From Chara braunii (Eukaryota; Streptophyta; Charophyceae; Charales; Characeae): DNA of 43,580 nucleotides. A program made the position numbers and the translations under genes. Below are positions 19,166 through 30,097 of the stretch, in pieces; positions within the stretch are counted from its first letter, which is position 1; the number at the start of each line of letters is the position of its first letter. The DNA lies in NCBI GenBank assembly GCA_003427395.1, contig BFEA01000262.1:2115182-2158761 (forward strand). The letters are read 5' to 3'. The notes under the pieces are model-generated. The model was given only the letters and a program-made list of their open reading frames with translations, was not told where the DNA came from and ran no database searches.

Positions 19166-21236
19166 ACAACTTAATGAACATAAATAAAAATATTTAATAT
19201 TCGTCACAAATATATAAATACATATTCCAATGGACAACGTTATCAATTTTAATAGATCGGAATCATCGGATTGACCATATACTAGTAGAACAAAAACGTA
19301 GTTCCCATCTCAATCAACTTTTTGAACTTTTTTATGATTTAGATTCTTAAATTGTTAAATTTTCTTCTTTAATTACAAACTTTTTTTTTTTTAATTACAA
19401 GTTTAAAATCATATCAGGAATTTTTTGAGGCCGCTATGTTTTTTTTTGTTGAAAAACTTTGTTAGGCCCCCATGCCCAAGGCAAAAACAATGTTCGAAGT
19501 TAAAGATTCAGGGGTTACAAGGCCTCCAATCCAACTTCTGTGGATGGAGGCCCTCCCATGTAGAAAATGTATGGCAATCCAATGAAGAAAGGTTAAAAGA
19601 ATGAAATGAAAAGAAAAGAAAAAAAAAGTGTAGTACTGTATATTATCCGCTTTGCCACAGATTCACAACAAGGAATCTTTTTATTAAGTTTTTTTTTTTA
19701 ATGGCAAGCCTATCTTTGGTCCTTACCATAACAAATTTGTAGTTCCTATCTTAATCAATTGTTTCATGATCGTTCACGTCAGCAATAAGTTTTCATTTGA
19801 ATTTTATATTTTAATTCTTACTCTGTAGAGTTGACAAGTTTTTTTCTTGTATGTTTTCCTGACATGAGTTTTGGGGTTCACAGTTATAGCCCTGGGCCAT
19901 CTCCTTTGGGGTTGTTTTTTTTGGAAGCTTTGCAGCAAGTCAATGATGACGTTCAACGACCGGACATGTAGTCAAACATGCGAAGACCAAGGAAAAGTCA
20001 TAGGAAGACGGAGATTAGATAGCAGCATAAAGCTGTAAAAAACCCGAATGCAAACAGTGTAAAAATATAATAATGAAGCACAAGCTTTTGCGAAAGCATG
20101 GCTTCCACCCGGCGAACGACCCTATCTTGCGAGGATTGCACAAGGTGGGAGGTGTATGTCTGTGAGGGGTTAGCAGCGGATACGAGGGCTTGTTCTCATA
20201 TGGGACCAAGGCTAATCTTGGGGGTGTGGATTATCCCTGGCGGGGGCGAATAGAGGCAAAGGGGGCTGTTTCAGCTGAGAGTGCTGTTAAGTGGGCCGTT
20301 CTGTTTGGAGGGTGTGGGATGGAAGGAATGGGGAAACTTCTGCTACACAATGACATACTTCAAGTTAGGTGGGACCTGTATGTCCTTGAGCGAGTGGGGT
20401 GACCCCAAGAACTGGGGCCGATAATGGGAAGAGTGGCTCCTCTCGGCAGGGGTAGTGAATGGACAATGGGGGCTGTTTTTTCTCTCTGAAGGGGTTTTTT
20501 CTCTCTGAGGGGAGGGGGGTGTTATTCGGTGGTTATACTGGGAAGCCTCTTTACCATGCATTTCTTTTGCCACTTGCTGGAATGGGATGCATAGGTTAGG
20601 TCTTCGAGGGAAGTGCTGCATCTGGGGGGGTAAGGGCCGTAATCGAGCGTTGTTCCAATATGGGGTCGGGTTGACAGTTCGTACTAACCCTCGACTTAGG
20701 CAGATAGTGGCAAGTGGGTTGTCCACGTCCATGGCGAGAGAGGTTGGTTTCCTCTCCTTTTCCCTTTCGCCGTAGAGGGAGTGGGTGAAGGTTGGGTAGT
20801 TCCGGTGTCTGTTCGCTTTTGCGAGCGTCCCCTTGATTGTCGGCTAGGGTTCTGGCGAACGCCCATCTTACCTTGTCTTGCTGGGGGGCAAGACTGGCAT
20901 GTAAGTGCCATCTTGACAAGCCCAGTATACACCTTGATGGGGAAGAGGTTGGTTTTTCCTCGCCTAGGCTAAGTGAAGTGGTGGTCTGTTGGTGACAACG
21001 TCTCACATTCTGTTAGTACTGTAGTGCTTTTTGGATACTTGGAGCCTGAGGGCAAGCGGCTTACGAGATGGTGGCTCGTCTATGATAAGTCTTGCCTGAG
21101 AGGGGATTGGGGTCGAATGGTGCTTTGGTTGACAAGGGGGGTCAGGTGTTTTAGCTTGCAATAGTAAATTATCTTGCCTTTCTAAATCATCATCAATGTT
21201 TCATTTGTCCCAAAATTGAAGAACGAAAGTGTGGCA
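19166..21236. other. Unrecognised DNA
   Basis: AT-rich up to about 19900, possibly more organellar or intron DNA (two related stretches GTAGTTCCCATCTCAATCAA at 19298 and GTAGTTCCTATCTTAATCAA at 19740). GT-rich and richer in GC from 20180 on. No coding motif recognised; open stretches up to 136 codons (minus strand, 21006-20596) have a composition typical of chance. Confidence 0.4.
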
Positions 21237-21287
21237 CTGGCGGTTCGGAAAAGCTTGGCACACAATAAGGCGCCTCCAGGCCCGGGT

Positions 21288-21314
21288 GTACTGGTGGTTT
21301 AAACCACCAGCACA
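21288..21314. repeat. Head-to-head terminal motif GTACTGGTGGTTT / AAACCACCAGCAC
   Basis: The same 13-base motif that bounds the inverted-repeat element at 34848-35173 appears here as an adjacent inverted pair meeting at TTTAAA. It looks like the abutting ends of two elements or the scar of one. A further right end is at 23479-23495. Confidence 0.6.
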
Positions 21315-21325
21315 TGGCCCAAGCC

Positions 21326-21330
<5 letters not shown>

Positions 21331-21377
<47 letters not shown>

Positions 21378-21860
21378 GGGGGCGGGGGAGCAATTGCACC
21401 CATCTATACATGGGGAGCAGCACGTTCTGGGAACCGGGCCCAGCGTCCCATCAGAATCTTACAACATATGAGTCACTGGGGCCATTACCCGGCTTCGACT
21501 AAGAATTCACGTACTAGAAATTCTCAGAAAATTTCAAGCAAAAATCATGACTCAGAGGGGCTATAGAAAAAGAAAACTCAAGCCTTATATCCATAAGAGA
21601 CATCAGGCAGAAAGCAAACTGCCTTGGTGACATTCAACAGCCCAACACAAAACCTTCCTCAGCCTCCCATATCCTCAATACCCAGTCTCTACCAGACATC
21701 TTTTTTTTTTTTTTTTTTTTTTTTTTCAAAACCAAAGCTCCATCTATTGGTGGGGAGCAACACCTGCTGGAAACCGGGTCCAGCGTCCCATAGATACAAC
21801 CATATCCGCACAAATTGGCACGAACTGGGAACCGGGCCCAGCGTCCCATAACGAGTACAT
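21331..21860 (-). mobile_element. Poly-T-led retroposon 3' ends (family with CCAGCGTCCCAT motif)
   Basis: A T-tract (21331-21356, running into a G-tract) precedes CATCTATACATGGGGAGCAG and ACCGGGCCCAGCGTCCCAT. A second T-tract (21703-21726) precedes CATCTATTGGTGGGGAGCAA, CACCTGCTGGAAACCGGG and CCAGCGTCCCAT, with a further partial copy at 21817-21851. The same motif after a T-tract occurs at 25062-25190 and partially near 38815-38845. Read on the minus strand these are A-tailed retroposon ends. I do not recognise the source. Confidence 0.7.
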
Positions 21861-21924
21861 TCAGAAAACTCGTCAGAAAATTTCATGAAATTGAGGCTAG
21901 GAACCTACTCGAGAAATCCAATTG

Positions 21925-22440
21925 GCCTAAGAATGGAAATTGAAAATTGAGATACCGGGGCCATCACCCGGCGTTGGCTCAGAGAATTAGAGCTACTTCA
22001 GCCATGTCTATGACAACTTCATGATTCAAAAACGGCTCAGAAGAACCCCCATCAATCCACTTTACCTCCCTCCGGCAAGACTGACTGCAGCGGAGCCACC
22101 ATCTCGTGATAACCCACCATCTTCTCCCAGTCTCCTTATTCTCTTCTTTTTTTTAACTTTAATTGGCCTACGGATGGAATTTGGAAAATTGAGATACCGG
22201 GACCATTACCCGGCTTGAACTCAGAACAATTGGAACTACTTCAGACATGTTTATGACAACTTCATGATTACGCAGAAATTCAGAACGACTCGAAAGAAGC
22301 CCCATCGATCCGCTTTGCCTCACTCCAGCAAGACTGACTGCAGCGGAGCCACCATCTCTACTGCTGCTATGCCATACTCCCACCCTACCAGCTAGCCCCC
22401 TCACTGGTAGGACGCGTGATAACCCACCATCTTCTCCCAT
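21925..22440. repeat. Two ~240 bp tandem repeats
   Basis: Landmarks GAGATACCGGG(G/A)CCAT, ACTACTTCAG-CATGT, ATGACAACTTCATGATT, AAGACTGACTGCAGCGGAGC and GATAACCCACCATCTTCTCC occur in the same order at 21950-22130 and 22190-22438. The second copy has ~45 extra bases before the last landmark. The CCGGGGCCATTACCCGGC part also occurs at 21478-21494 next to the retroposon motif. Confidence 0.85.
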
Positions 22441-23400
22441 GCACCTTATTAACTCTTACCGTCGTTCCAGAAGCAAGAGAATAGGCCACAGAGATCTTAC
22501 GATGGTTCCAAAAAACTTGAAAACCCACACAAACCCTTCCAACGTTCTCCAAAACTGTCGTACACTCTGCCGCTCTCTTCCAGGTCTCACCCCAGCTCCG
22601 ACCAGCGTCGTCCCGGCAGCAACCCTCCGTTGTCCCATGGAAAGCCCCCTCAAGACCTCCCCAGATCTCTCTACCAGACGCTCCTGCATCGCAGGTTACA
22701 GGGCAACACCCCAGCTCCGGTCAGTGTCGTTCTGGCATCGAATAACCGCAGATCTCTGAGTATGACAGCATTGATGCCACGTAAGAAAAGTTGGTAGGGA
22801 TCCCTAAGTCCTAAAAAACATCCTAGGACCACTAAGCACCCAAATCTCTTTAGGACATTCAAAAAGTATTTTTAAAGAATATATGAACGGGGGGGGCAAA
22901 ACTAGAACTGTCTACTATCCTAGATTCCCCCTTCCAACAGATGGAGCATCGGTCCAGGCTTTCAGACCTCGTACCAGAACTCACTTGATCTCCTACCCCC
23001 TTCTGCTAGGGTAACAGGGCGCCACAACCCTCCCCAGTACCGATCAACCTAGTTCTGACGGACAGGAAGTGCCTTCCTCCCTCGACAATTCCCGTAGCGG
23101 CAAGCCCCTAAACAGGTTACCAGACCACACAACCCCAACTGTGCTACGTTACAAAGCAGCGCGACCCACTCCAGAACAATCCCCCACCTGCTGGGCTACA
23201 GGGTGAGGCGATCCACCCCAGCTCAGGCCAACATCGTCTGAGTACTAGCTTGCCAACAGACAGTAGAGTGCCTTCCACCCTTGACATCTCCCCAGATTTC
23301 CAAGCCAGCTTGAGAATCATGATTGAGCCTTTTCAAAAAAATCGGAGGCTCGGGGCAACCGAACCAAAATGGCTGGCGGCGCCAGCCAACACCAAAACAA
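22441..23400. other. Unrecognised CT/CA-rich DNA
   Basis: Contains several loosely similar stretches with CCAGCTC(C/A)G(A/G)(C/T)CAG and GTTACAGGG, suggesting old duplicated sequence. No gene or RNA recognised. Confidence 0.4.
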
Positions 23401-23537
23401 AAGGGCTGCGCTGGCGTTTTGGCAAAGCTTGGCGCGGAGTGGGAATCCGCCTCGTATAAAAGAGGCTCGGATGTACTGGTGGTTTGAAAAGGAAAGAAAT
23501 GGAAAATAGTAAAATCGCAAAAATACCGTTGAACGGT

Positions 23538-23825
23538 TGAACTCATTCCCCGTGTCCCCCACACCCCCAAAACACATCAACACAGCCTGTCCCATGTAGC
23601 CCTGAACCCGCCGCACCCCACAGGAAGACCCATCAGTAATATTCTGACAAACGGCCCATGTGATAGTATGCCTTCTGTGCAGATCTGTTTGGAATCGGCT
23701 GTTTGTGTTCTCCCTGCTTTGTGTCATTGGAAAAATAGTAAAATACCTTTGAACTCATTGTCCGTGCCCCCCCAAGCCCAGTAGCGAAACACGTCAACAC
23801 AGCCTGTCCCATGCAGCCCTGAATT
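23538..23825. repeat. ~70 bp direct repeat
   Basis: GAACTCATTCCCCGTGTCCC...CACAGCCTGTCCCATGTAGCCCTGAA at 23538-23607 recurs in diverged form at 23754-23822. Both are preceded by GAAATGG/GGAAAAATAGTAAAAT-like text. Confidence 0.75.
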
Positions 23826-23945
23826 GATTCGGGTTTGACAATAGGTATCATCCCGTGAGAGAAGGTTTCAGGCCTGTTTTGATTTATTTATCATTATACT
23901 ATGGATGTTACGAAATTGAATGCATGAAAAAAAAAAAAAGAATCC

Positions 23946-24240
23946 AGCGGCCTAGCTCAGTTGGTAAGGCTCGCAAGTGGCATTCAGGAGGTCATGGGTT
24001 CAATCCCCATTGGCCTCATGCCTTCCTGGGCTTACTTGGCACCCACTATCCAAGGGATAGACCACTGGATCCCCCAATCGGCATCAAGCAGAGTCTGCTA
24101 TGTTCGTAGGGGAGGGGCCTGAGGGGAGGCACGGGGGATTGGTCCGCTTTATCCCTGGTGCTACCGACCGTCCCCTGGCCGGTATCCTGCAGGCTCGAGG
24201 GGCCGTAAAAACACGGCTCTGGTATGCTACGGGTTTCCCC
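23946..24240 (+). mobile_element. tRNA-related SINE or tRNA pseudogene
   Basis: GGCCTAGCTCAGTTGGTAAG carries a good A box. 40 bases on, ATGGGTTCAATCCCCAT forms a perfect 5 bp T-arm and B box. The sequences flanking the two boxes do not make a 7 bp acceptor stem, so this is not a working tRNA gene. A GC-rich body continues past the tRNA part with no tRNA features, as in SINEs. Preceded by an A-run at 23927-23940. No second copy was seen in the window. Confidence 0.65.
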
Positions 24241-24351
24241 GTATGCCTATAGGTAGGAGTAGTGGTAGGTAGGTAGTGTGAGGAAAAATTGAGAGAAGAG
24301 TATAGTTATAAAAAAAAAAAAAAAAAAAAAAGAAGAAGGAAAAAAAAAACA

Positions 24352-25061
24352 NNNNNNNNNNNNNNNNNNNNNNNNNNNNNNNNNNNNNNNNNNNNNNNNN
24401 NNNNNNNNNNNNNNNNNNNNNNNNNNNNNNNNNNNNNNNNNNNNNNNNNNNNNNNNNNNNNNNNNNNNNNNNNNNNNNNNNNNNNNNNNNNNNNNNNNNN
24501 NNNNNNNNNNNNNNNNNNNNNNNNNNNNNNNNNNNNNNNNNNNNNNNNNNNNNNNNNNNNNNNNNNNNNNNNNNNNNNNNNNNNNNNNNNNNNNNNNNNN
24601 NNNNNNNNNNNNNNNNNNNNNNNNNNNNNNNNNNNNNNNNNNNNNNNNNNNNNNNNNNNNNNNNNNNNNNNNNNNNNNNNNNNNNNNNNNNNNNNNNNNN
24701 NNNNNNNNNNNNNNNNNNNNNNNNNNNNNNNNNNNNNNNNNNNNNNNNNNNNNNNNNNNNNNNNNNNNNNNNNNNNNNNNNNNNNNNNNNNNNNNNNNNN
24801 NNNNNNNNNNNNNNNNNNNNNNNNNNNNNNNNNNNNNNNNNNNNNNNNNNNNNNNNNNNNNNNNNNNNNNNNNNNNNNNNNNNNNNNNNNNNNNNNNNNN
24901 NNNNNNNNNNNNNNNNNNNNNNNNNNNNNNNNNNNNNNNNNNNNNNNNNNNNNNNNNNNNNNNNNNNNNNNNNNNNNNNNNNNNNNNNNNNNNNNNNNNN
25001 NNNNNNNNNNNNNNNNNNNNNNNNNNNNNNNNNNNNNNNNNNNNNNNNNNNNNNNNNNNNN
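24352..25061. other. Assembly gap (run of N)
   Basis: About 710 undetermined bases, bordered by an A-tract on the left (24310-24350) and a T-tract on the right (25062-25070). Homopolymers probably caused the break. Confidence 1.
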
Positions 25062-25190
25062 TTTTTTTTTGAAACAACCCGCCCGGTTGCTAGGGGTGCT
25101 GATAAGAGCAGGTGCCTCTAGCACCGTCAGGGGGGCTCCATCTATTGGTGGGGAGCGGCACCTGCTGGAAACCGGGCCCAGCGTCCCATT
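25062..25190 (-). mobile_element. Retroposon 3' end, CCAGCGTCCCAT family
   Basis: T-tract at the gap edge, then GGGGCTCCATCTATTGGTGG, GAGCGGCACCTGCTGGAAAC and CCGGGCCCAGCGTCCCAT, the same unit as at 21740-21790. The body is cut by the gap. Confidence 0.7.
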
Positions 25191-25810
25191 GATACAGCTT
25201 GCTGAGAAAACAGTTCGTACGTCAGAAATTTGTTCAGTCTGCTACTCAGGGGATGTGGAAAACCTCTTCGCCCGGGATAGGGCGCCTGAAAACCTTGTAC
25301 TCCTAGTTCTCCCTTTCTTCCACCTTTTTCCCCCTTTGATCTGCAACACCTTTCCACTGGTCCTTGTGTATGCCTGTAGCTTGGTCGGGACCTCCACCCA
25401 CTCATCGCCGTCCTTTCTCGGGGGGCCACCAGAATGCTGACTGTGCCTCTGTGAGACCACTTGAGTCTTAGCTGCTGTGAGGCCCCTGCATTCTCTGAGA
25501 CGTTGCCTGAACCCTTGCCTCCATTAGTGGCCATACCATGCCTGATCTACCATTGCCAGGGCATTCGGGGGGAAGGGGTCTGGGAAGTCTTACGGGGGGC
25601 GAAGGGGTGCTGTTTGGTCTAAGTCAGTCCAATTGTTGAAAACTAGTTGATAATCCTTGCACAGCGTTCCCTTTCCCCCCTTGCCTGGACCAAGCGCCTT
25701 TCCTTTGGTTTTTCCTTCCCATTTTACAGATGTTATCTATCCTCCTTGTTCACTCCCTAACCATTCTCTGCTAAAGGCCTCAATCTTCCTTTGGATTTCA
25801 GGGATGTCGC
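25191..25810. other. Unrecognised DNA downstream of LINE copy B
   Basis: No clear A-tail (T-run on the plus strand) marks the 3' end of LINE copy B, so the element end is not defined. 25660-25800 resembles untranslated LINE sequence only by position. Confidence 0.4.
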
Positions 25811-27598
25811 TCAAGAGGACCGATTTTCTCTCCATCTCCTGCCACCTCGCTTGCAGCTCTGTTTGTAATAACTTTGTATATGCAGTTTAATTTGCTCTAT
25901 TACTTCGGGTCCTTCCACTCTTGCTCTGTCAATGGCCAATATACATCTTCTCCACCACAGCGTCCATANAATGGCTCGTCTGCCCACTTGAAACATATTG
26001 AACCTGAATCNGCTTGCCTGCCCTTGGGGCCAATACCNNGTAAGTATCGCTCTCCATTCCCAGGGCCAGTCTTCGTCACNTACAGTTTTCCTCCAAATCC
26101 GGTCCCACCATCTCCACNTGAGGACTGTTCCTGGGCACTGCAGGAATATNTGTTCTATNGTTTCCGGTNTCTNNCNGTGCGGGAAGTTTTGCAGNCAGCT
26201 GGGACACCACGNGGTCGCTAATCCTTTTTGTTCTAAACGGGTGTGGTCTATCAGCCAGTTTTGAGTGGGAAGGCATCTGTGGGCAATCTGCCACTGTACG
26301 GATGTAATCTTTGTCGGTTTCTGCTTTGTGTCCTGAAACCATTTAANNGGTTTCAGTAAGTCTNTTGATATGTTAAGGTGTTTGGCCCACCGGTCGTTGA
26401 TGNTGTCGACCAGTTTTCTTTTTGGANGGAGCATCCGNTAGGCGGATTTGACCGAGAGTCTGTGGAAGAACAGAGCGNTTTTTGGACCCTTTAGAGAGGA
26501 TTTCGAGAGGGTCCAACTCCAGCTGTGCGGGTCGAAGGGTAACATGGCAACTGAGAGTTCCGGTTGGTACACCAGTCTTTCTTGTCCTTCCTCCATCACC
26601 CTGATTCTGAAAATGTAGTTTTTTTCAATCCACAGAAACGGGTCACGGCTCCCCTCTAACCGACTTCTCCCGCTGATTGCAAAAAGTTCAATAAGTGCAT
26701 CCTCCTGTCGGAGCTCGTGAATCCGGCCGACCCACCCTTTTCTCTCGGCTATTGCGACCCAGTCCCCCTTCTGCAGTTTAGGTCCCTTCTTGAGTATGCG
26801 GTACCAGTCTAGCGGGACTGAGGAGATCANGTCGTCCAAACGGTCCTCCCGGGCACGGGTGTATTTGAGCTNGTCTTTAAGTTGGTCCACAANTTTCCAA
26901 TCTCTCTCCTGCTCGTCCCACAGGTCCCCTACTCTAATGATCCCATTGCGAACCCAGTTCTTCCAGGGCACTGCTGTGCTGTGCAGAACCTGTCCCCTTG
27001 TGTCTGTTACCCANCTATTNCCGAACAAGGGCTGCCTATATACCTNCTCCCATCTATCCGGGNCCCGTTTGTCTGGCAGGGGTAGTCTTCTCCAGTTTCG
27101 TATGAGCTCCGGCCAGAATGTNTCCCGGGTAGTGTTTGTTCGGCCTGCGGANCGTGGGAGGGCCNAGTATCTGTCTTCTAGCCATAGTAAAGGGNCGACA
27201 TAGGGAGGTGTTNGTGGGGCCAGTNTTNTGATTTGGTCCAGTGCGAGCGCACTCCAAGGAGAGTGTGGTTCCATAATGAGTTTTTGGATCCATTTGAGGC
27301 TGAGCGCTGCTACCTGCGTGGAGGGGTCGATGATGCCCAGTCCCCCTTGGGGTTTGAGCTGAATGACTGAGTCCCACGCCACTCTGTTGATTGCTGCTGG
27401 TGATTCGTGGTCCCCTCTCCAGAGGAAAGCTGTCACCTGTCTTCTCAAGGATTTTTGTGCTTCTTTGCTCAGGGGCCATATCAGTGATTTATACCACAGT
27501 GCGGCTAACGCCACGTTATTGATTACTAAGGCTCTGCCAAATAGCGAGGTGTGTTTTCCTTTCCATGCCGACATCTTCTGTAAAGCCGGTCCTGTAAG
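25811..27598 (-). pseudogene. LINE ORF2 C-terminal half: thumb and zinc-finger domain, copy B
   Basis: An open stretch of about 590 codons, in frame with the RT upstream after a TGA. Features in order: SLFGRALVINNVALAALWY, GGLGIIDPSTQVAALSLKW, then far downstream SVQWQIAHRCLPTQNWLID, WCPS.LQNFPH and FLQCPGTVL, the Cys/His zinc-finger domain (zf-RVT-like) of plant LINEs, and GRRAI.WTLWWRRCILAID near the end. Dozens of residues are undetermined because of N bases. It lacks a recognisable RNase H domain. Matches copy A throughout. Confidence 0.85.
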
Positions 27599-29272
27599 TC
27601 ATTCGTCATTAGCAGGCGGGCGGCCTTCCGCAGTCATTTGGACCCCTAAGACTCTGACCGGTGTGTTTTTGTCCAGCCAATTTACTTTAGGTTCCTTTGG
27701 TGGCCTCCCCCCTGGAGAGTGGATCCACCATCCTTGAGTTTTATTCCCCCAATTTATGGTCATGTTAGAAACACTGCAGAATTTATCCATAAGTTTGCGA
27801 GTGACCTTCATGTTCTCTCACGTGGCAGCTATCATTAAGGTCAGATCATCCGCGAAGAGGGAGCAGATTGGGAATGCTTCATCAGGTATGGAGGTCACCC
27901 GGATCTTTCTCAGATCCTTGTGTTGTCTTATATTTGCGGTCAGGGCCTCCATTATTATCACAAAGAGAAAGGGCGTCAGGGGATTTCCTTGTCTCATTGA
28001 GCGGGCCAGCTGAATCTCTGGTGCGAGGCTGCTATTGATTTGAACCCTTGTGGTCGCACTCCTGTGGAGTATTGACACCCACCTCTTGAATGTTGGCCCA
28101 AAATTCATCTTGTTGAGACATCTGTCGAGGAAGAACCAATCCACGTGATCGTATGCTTTTTCAAAATCGATGAAGATTATGGCCGCATTTTGATTGTTCT
28201 GTTTGGTTAGCCTTAGGACTTCATTGACCAAGAGAATATTTTCTTGTATATTCCTGTTTTGGATGAAACCAGTTTGGGCTGGGTGAATGATGTCCTCCAT
28301 CACAGGAATTAACCGATTCGCAAGACTCTTGGCCAACATCTTATAAACTACAGTCAGGAGAGTTATTGGTCGATAATTTCTGATATTCATCTTGTCTCCT
28401 TTTTTATATAGAAGCGTGAGAACACCTTGGCCCACCAGTTCCCCCATCTCCCCTGTTTCCCAAACTTGACGGTAATACGACATGAGGTCCTCATCTAGAG
28501 TGTTCCACATTGACTCCCAGAATTCCTTCGGGAAACCATCAATGTCGGGCGTTTTCTCCTCTTCCATTTGCATCAGCGCTGTCCATATTTCTTCTCTGGT
28601 TAAGGGTCTCTTAAGTTTTTCCCGTTGCTGCTGGGAAAAGTGGTGTTGGAGCGGGTCAAGGAAGTCCTCCACTGCCCTGGTATTCTCTTCTCCCCCTGGT
28701 TCTGCAATGTGGGATGAGAACAGATCTTGGAAGAAATCCTGCGCGATCTTCACACATTGTGGGGTGGTGAGGTTCGGGGGGTCGTCTTGTGCCCAGGGAT
28801 TCATTAATGCTTCTATCGTCGTTCTTCTTCTGCTAATTTTGACCATGCTAAAGAAAAGGGTATCCATTGTTGGCTCCGTTTGGTGCCGTGTTAATTTCCC
28901 CCTGATTCGTATACCATTCCATCTGTGTTTTGCATAATCCAGGAGTTGTGCCTTCATTGCTGTTAACTGTATAGTATAAGTTTCTGTTTGGTTTTGGTCC
29001 TCCAGCTGTTGAATTTGATTTAGCAGTGTCATTTCGTGTTTGTTTTTGTGTGATGCCAGCAGTTTTGAATAGTCTTTGCATTTTTTTGCCAAAAAGAAGA
29101 GGCCGTTGTTGAACCAAGTTAATTCTGAGTCTATTAGTTTTTTTTTCGTTCGCCAATAGGACCATACATCTCGTATGTATGTTGTGAATTGTGTGCTTGT
29201 GAGAAGGAAAGTGTTGAATTTGTAATAGCCCGGTCCCTGATCCGGTCTTTTTCGAAAGGTCAATGCAATCAT
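27599..29272 (-). pseudogene. LINE reverse transcriptase, copy B
   Basis: 484 open codons to a TGA at 27818, then 71 more to a TGA at 27599, all one frame. Motifs: DGFPKEFWES, YRPITLLTVVYKMLAKSLAN, QTGFIQNRNIQENILLVNE, motif A IDFEKAYDHVDWFFLD (about residue 368), motif B QGNPLTPFLFVIIMEAL (about 428) and motif C FADDLTLMI (about 473). All catalytic Asp residues are present. It catalyses target-primed cDNA synthesis in this family. The TGA at 27599 corresponds to Trp in copy A (NNEWIIKPALEKL). The TGA at 27818 (ACG TGA GAG) could be a decayed CGA. Confidence 0.92.
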
Positions 29273-29279
29273 GCATGTC

Positions 29280-30010
29280 CTATGGTCTAGACCTGTGAAC
29301 GGACTGGGGGGGAGGATTGTTGCTATTTGGAGGGCCCCCTCCAGATCCTCTGAAATAAGGACCAGATCTATCCGAGATTTAGACTGTCAGTTCGTGGCGT
29401 TGACTCTTCGGCATGTAAACACTCTCTCTTTTGGGTGGGCACGGCGATATGAGTCATACACCCCTAGTGAGTCACAAAGGTTCTTGATGATTCTCTCGTC
29501 CTCTTCCATGTACCAAGGGCACGGGGTAGGAGATTTTCATCTGTCCAAGCCCCGATCCGGGGCTGCATTGTAGTCTCCTGCCATAATTACAGGTATGCCA
29601 GCAGACATGCGGTCCTTCATTTTGCCAAAAAATTCCTTCCTTTCGCGGACGTCGTTCGGGGCATAGAGGCATACCACGCATACGAGCTCGAGTTCTAGCA
29701 TCACTAGGGCTGTTATCCACCTCCCTTCCGATTGGTCGGCCTCTGAGTACACCACTTCCGCCCGTGATTCTGGCGGGACCCATATGGTTACCCCCGCACT
29801 CCCAGGGATGGGGGCGAATGCCTGAATTTTTTGGAATGGCCATACGATTTTATGCGCTCGCTGGTGCTCGGGTTTGTCCATGGTATGAGTCTCTTGTACA
29901 CAAATTATGTTTGGCCATGATTTGTCTCCTACCCCCCGTTGCCCGTGTTTTGTCGTGGTTAGTAGATGCTATACCGTTCACATTAGTGGACCGCAAATCC
30001 AGGTCTGCAG
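29280..30010 (-). pseudogene. LINE AP endonuclease domain, copy B
   Basis: From 30010 downward: NVNGIAS start, PNIICVQETHTMD with the catalytic Glu, PIPGSAGVTIWVPPESRAE, VCLYAPND, GDYNAAPDRG with the Asp/Asn pair, EEDERIIKNLC, SRIDLVLIS and LDHRTCMIAL with the final His. This is the exonuclease-endonuclease-phosphatase fold that nicks genomic DNA. A frameshift lies near 29940, and TGA codons at 29537-29539 (Trp in copy A) and about 29419 interrupt it. The frame is continuous with the RT. Confidence 0.88.
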
Positions 30011-30097
30011 CCTCCAGAATCTGTCTCTAATGTTTATTTCGCTAGTAAACCGCTTCAATGAGATCTATCAGACGAGATAGACTTCTTACAGGCGAGC

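Noticed and set aside
20596-21006. 136-codon open stretch on the minus strand
   Set aside because: No motif or neighbour support; composition fits a chance frame in GC-rich DNA.
23946-24017. Possible functional tRNA gene
   Set aside because: Good A and B boxes and T-arm, but no 7 bp acceptor stem, and an unrelated body follows. Treated as SINE or pseudogene.
24289-25440. Very long open frames across 24289-25440
   Set aside because: They consist mostly of undetermined bases in the assembly gap.
27781-27800. CCATAAGTTTG, the core of the hairpin-array loop, inside LINE copy B
   Set aside because: It lies in conserved LINE coding sequence (KLMDKF) and has no complementary flanks, so it is coincidence.
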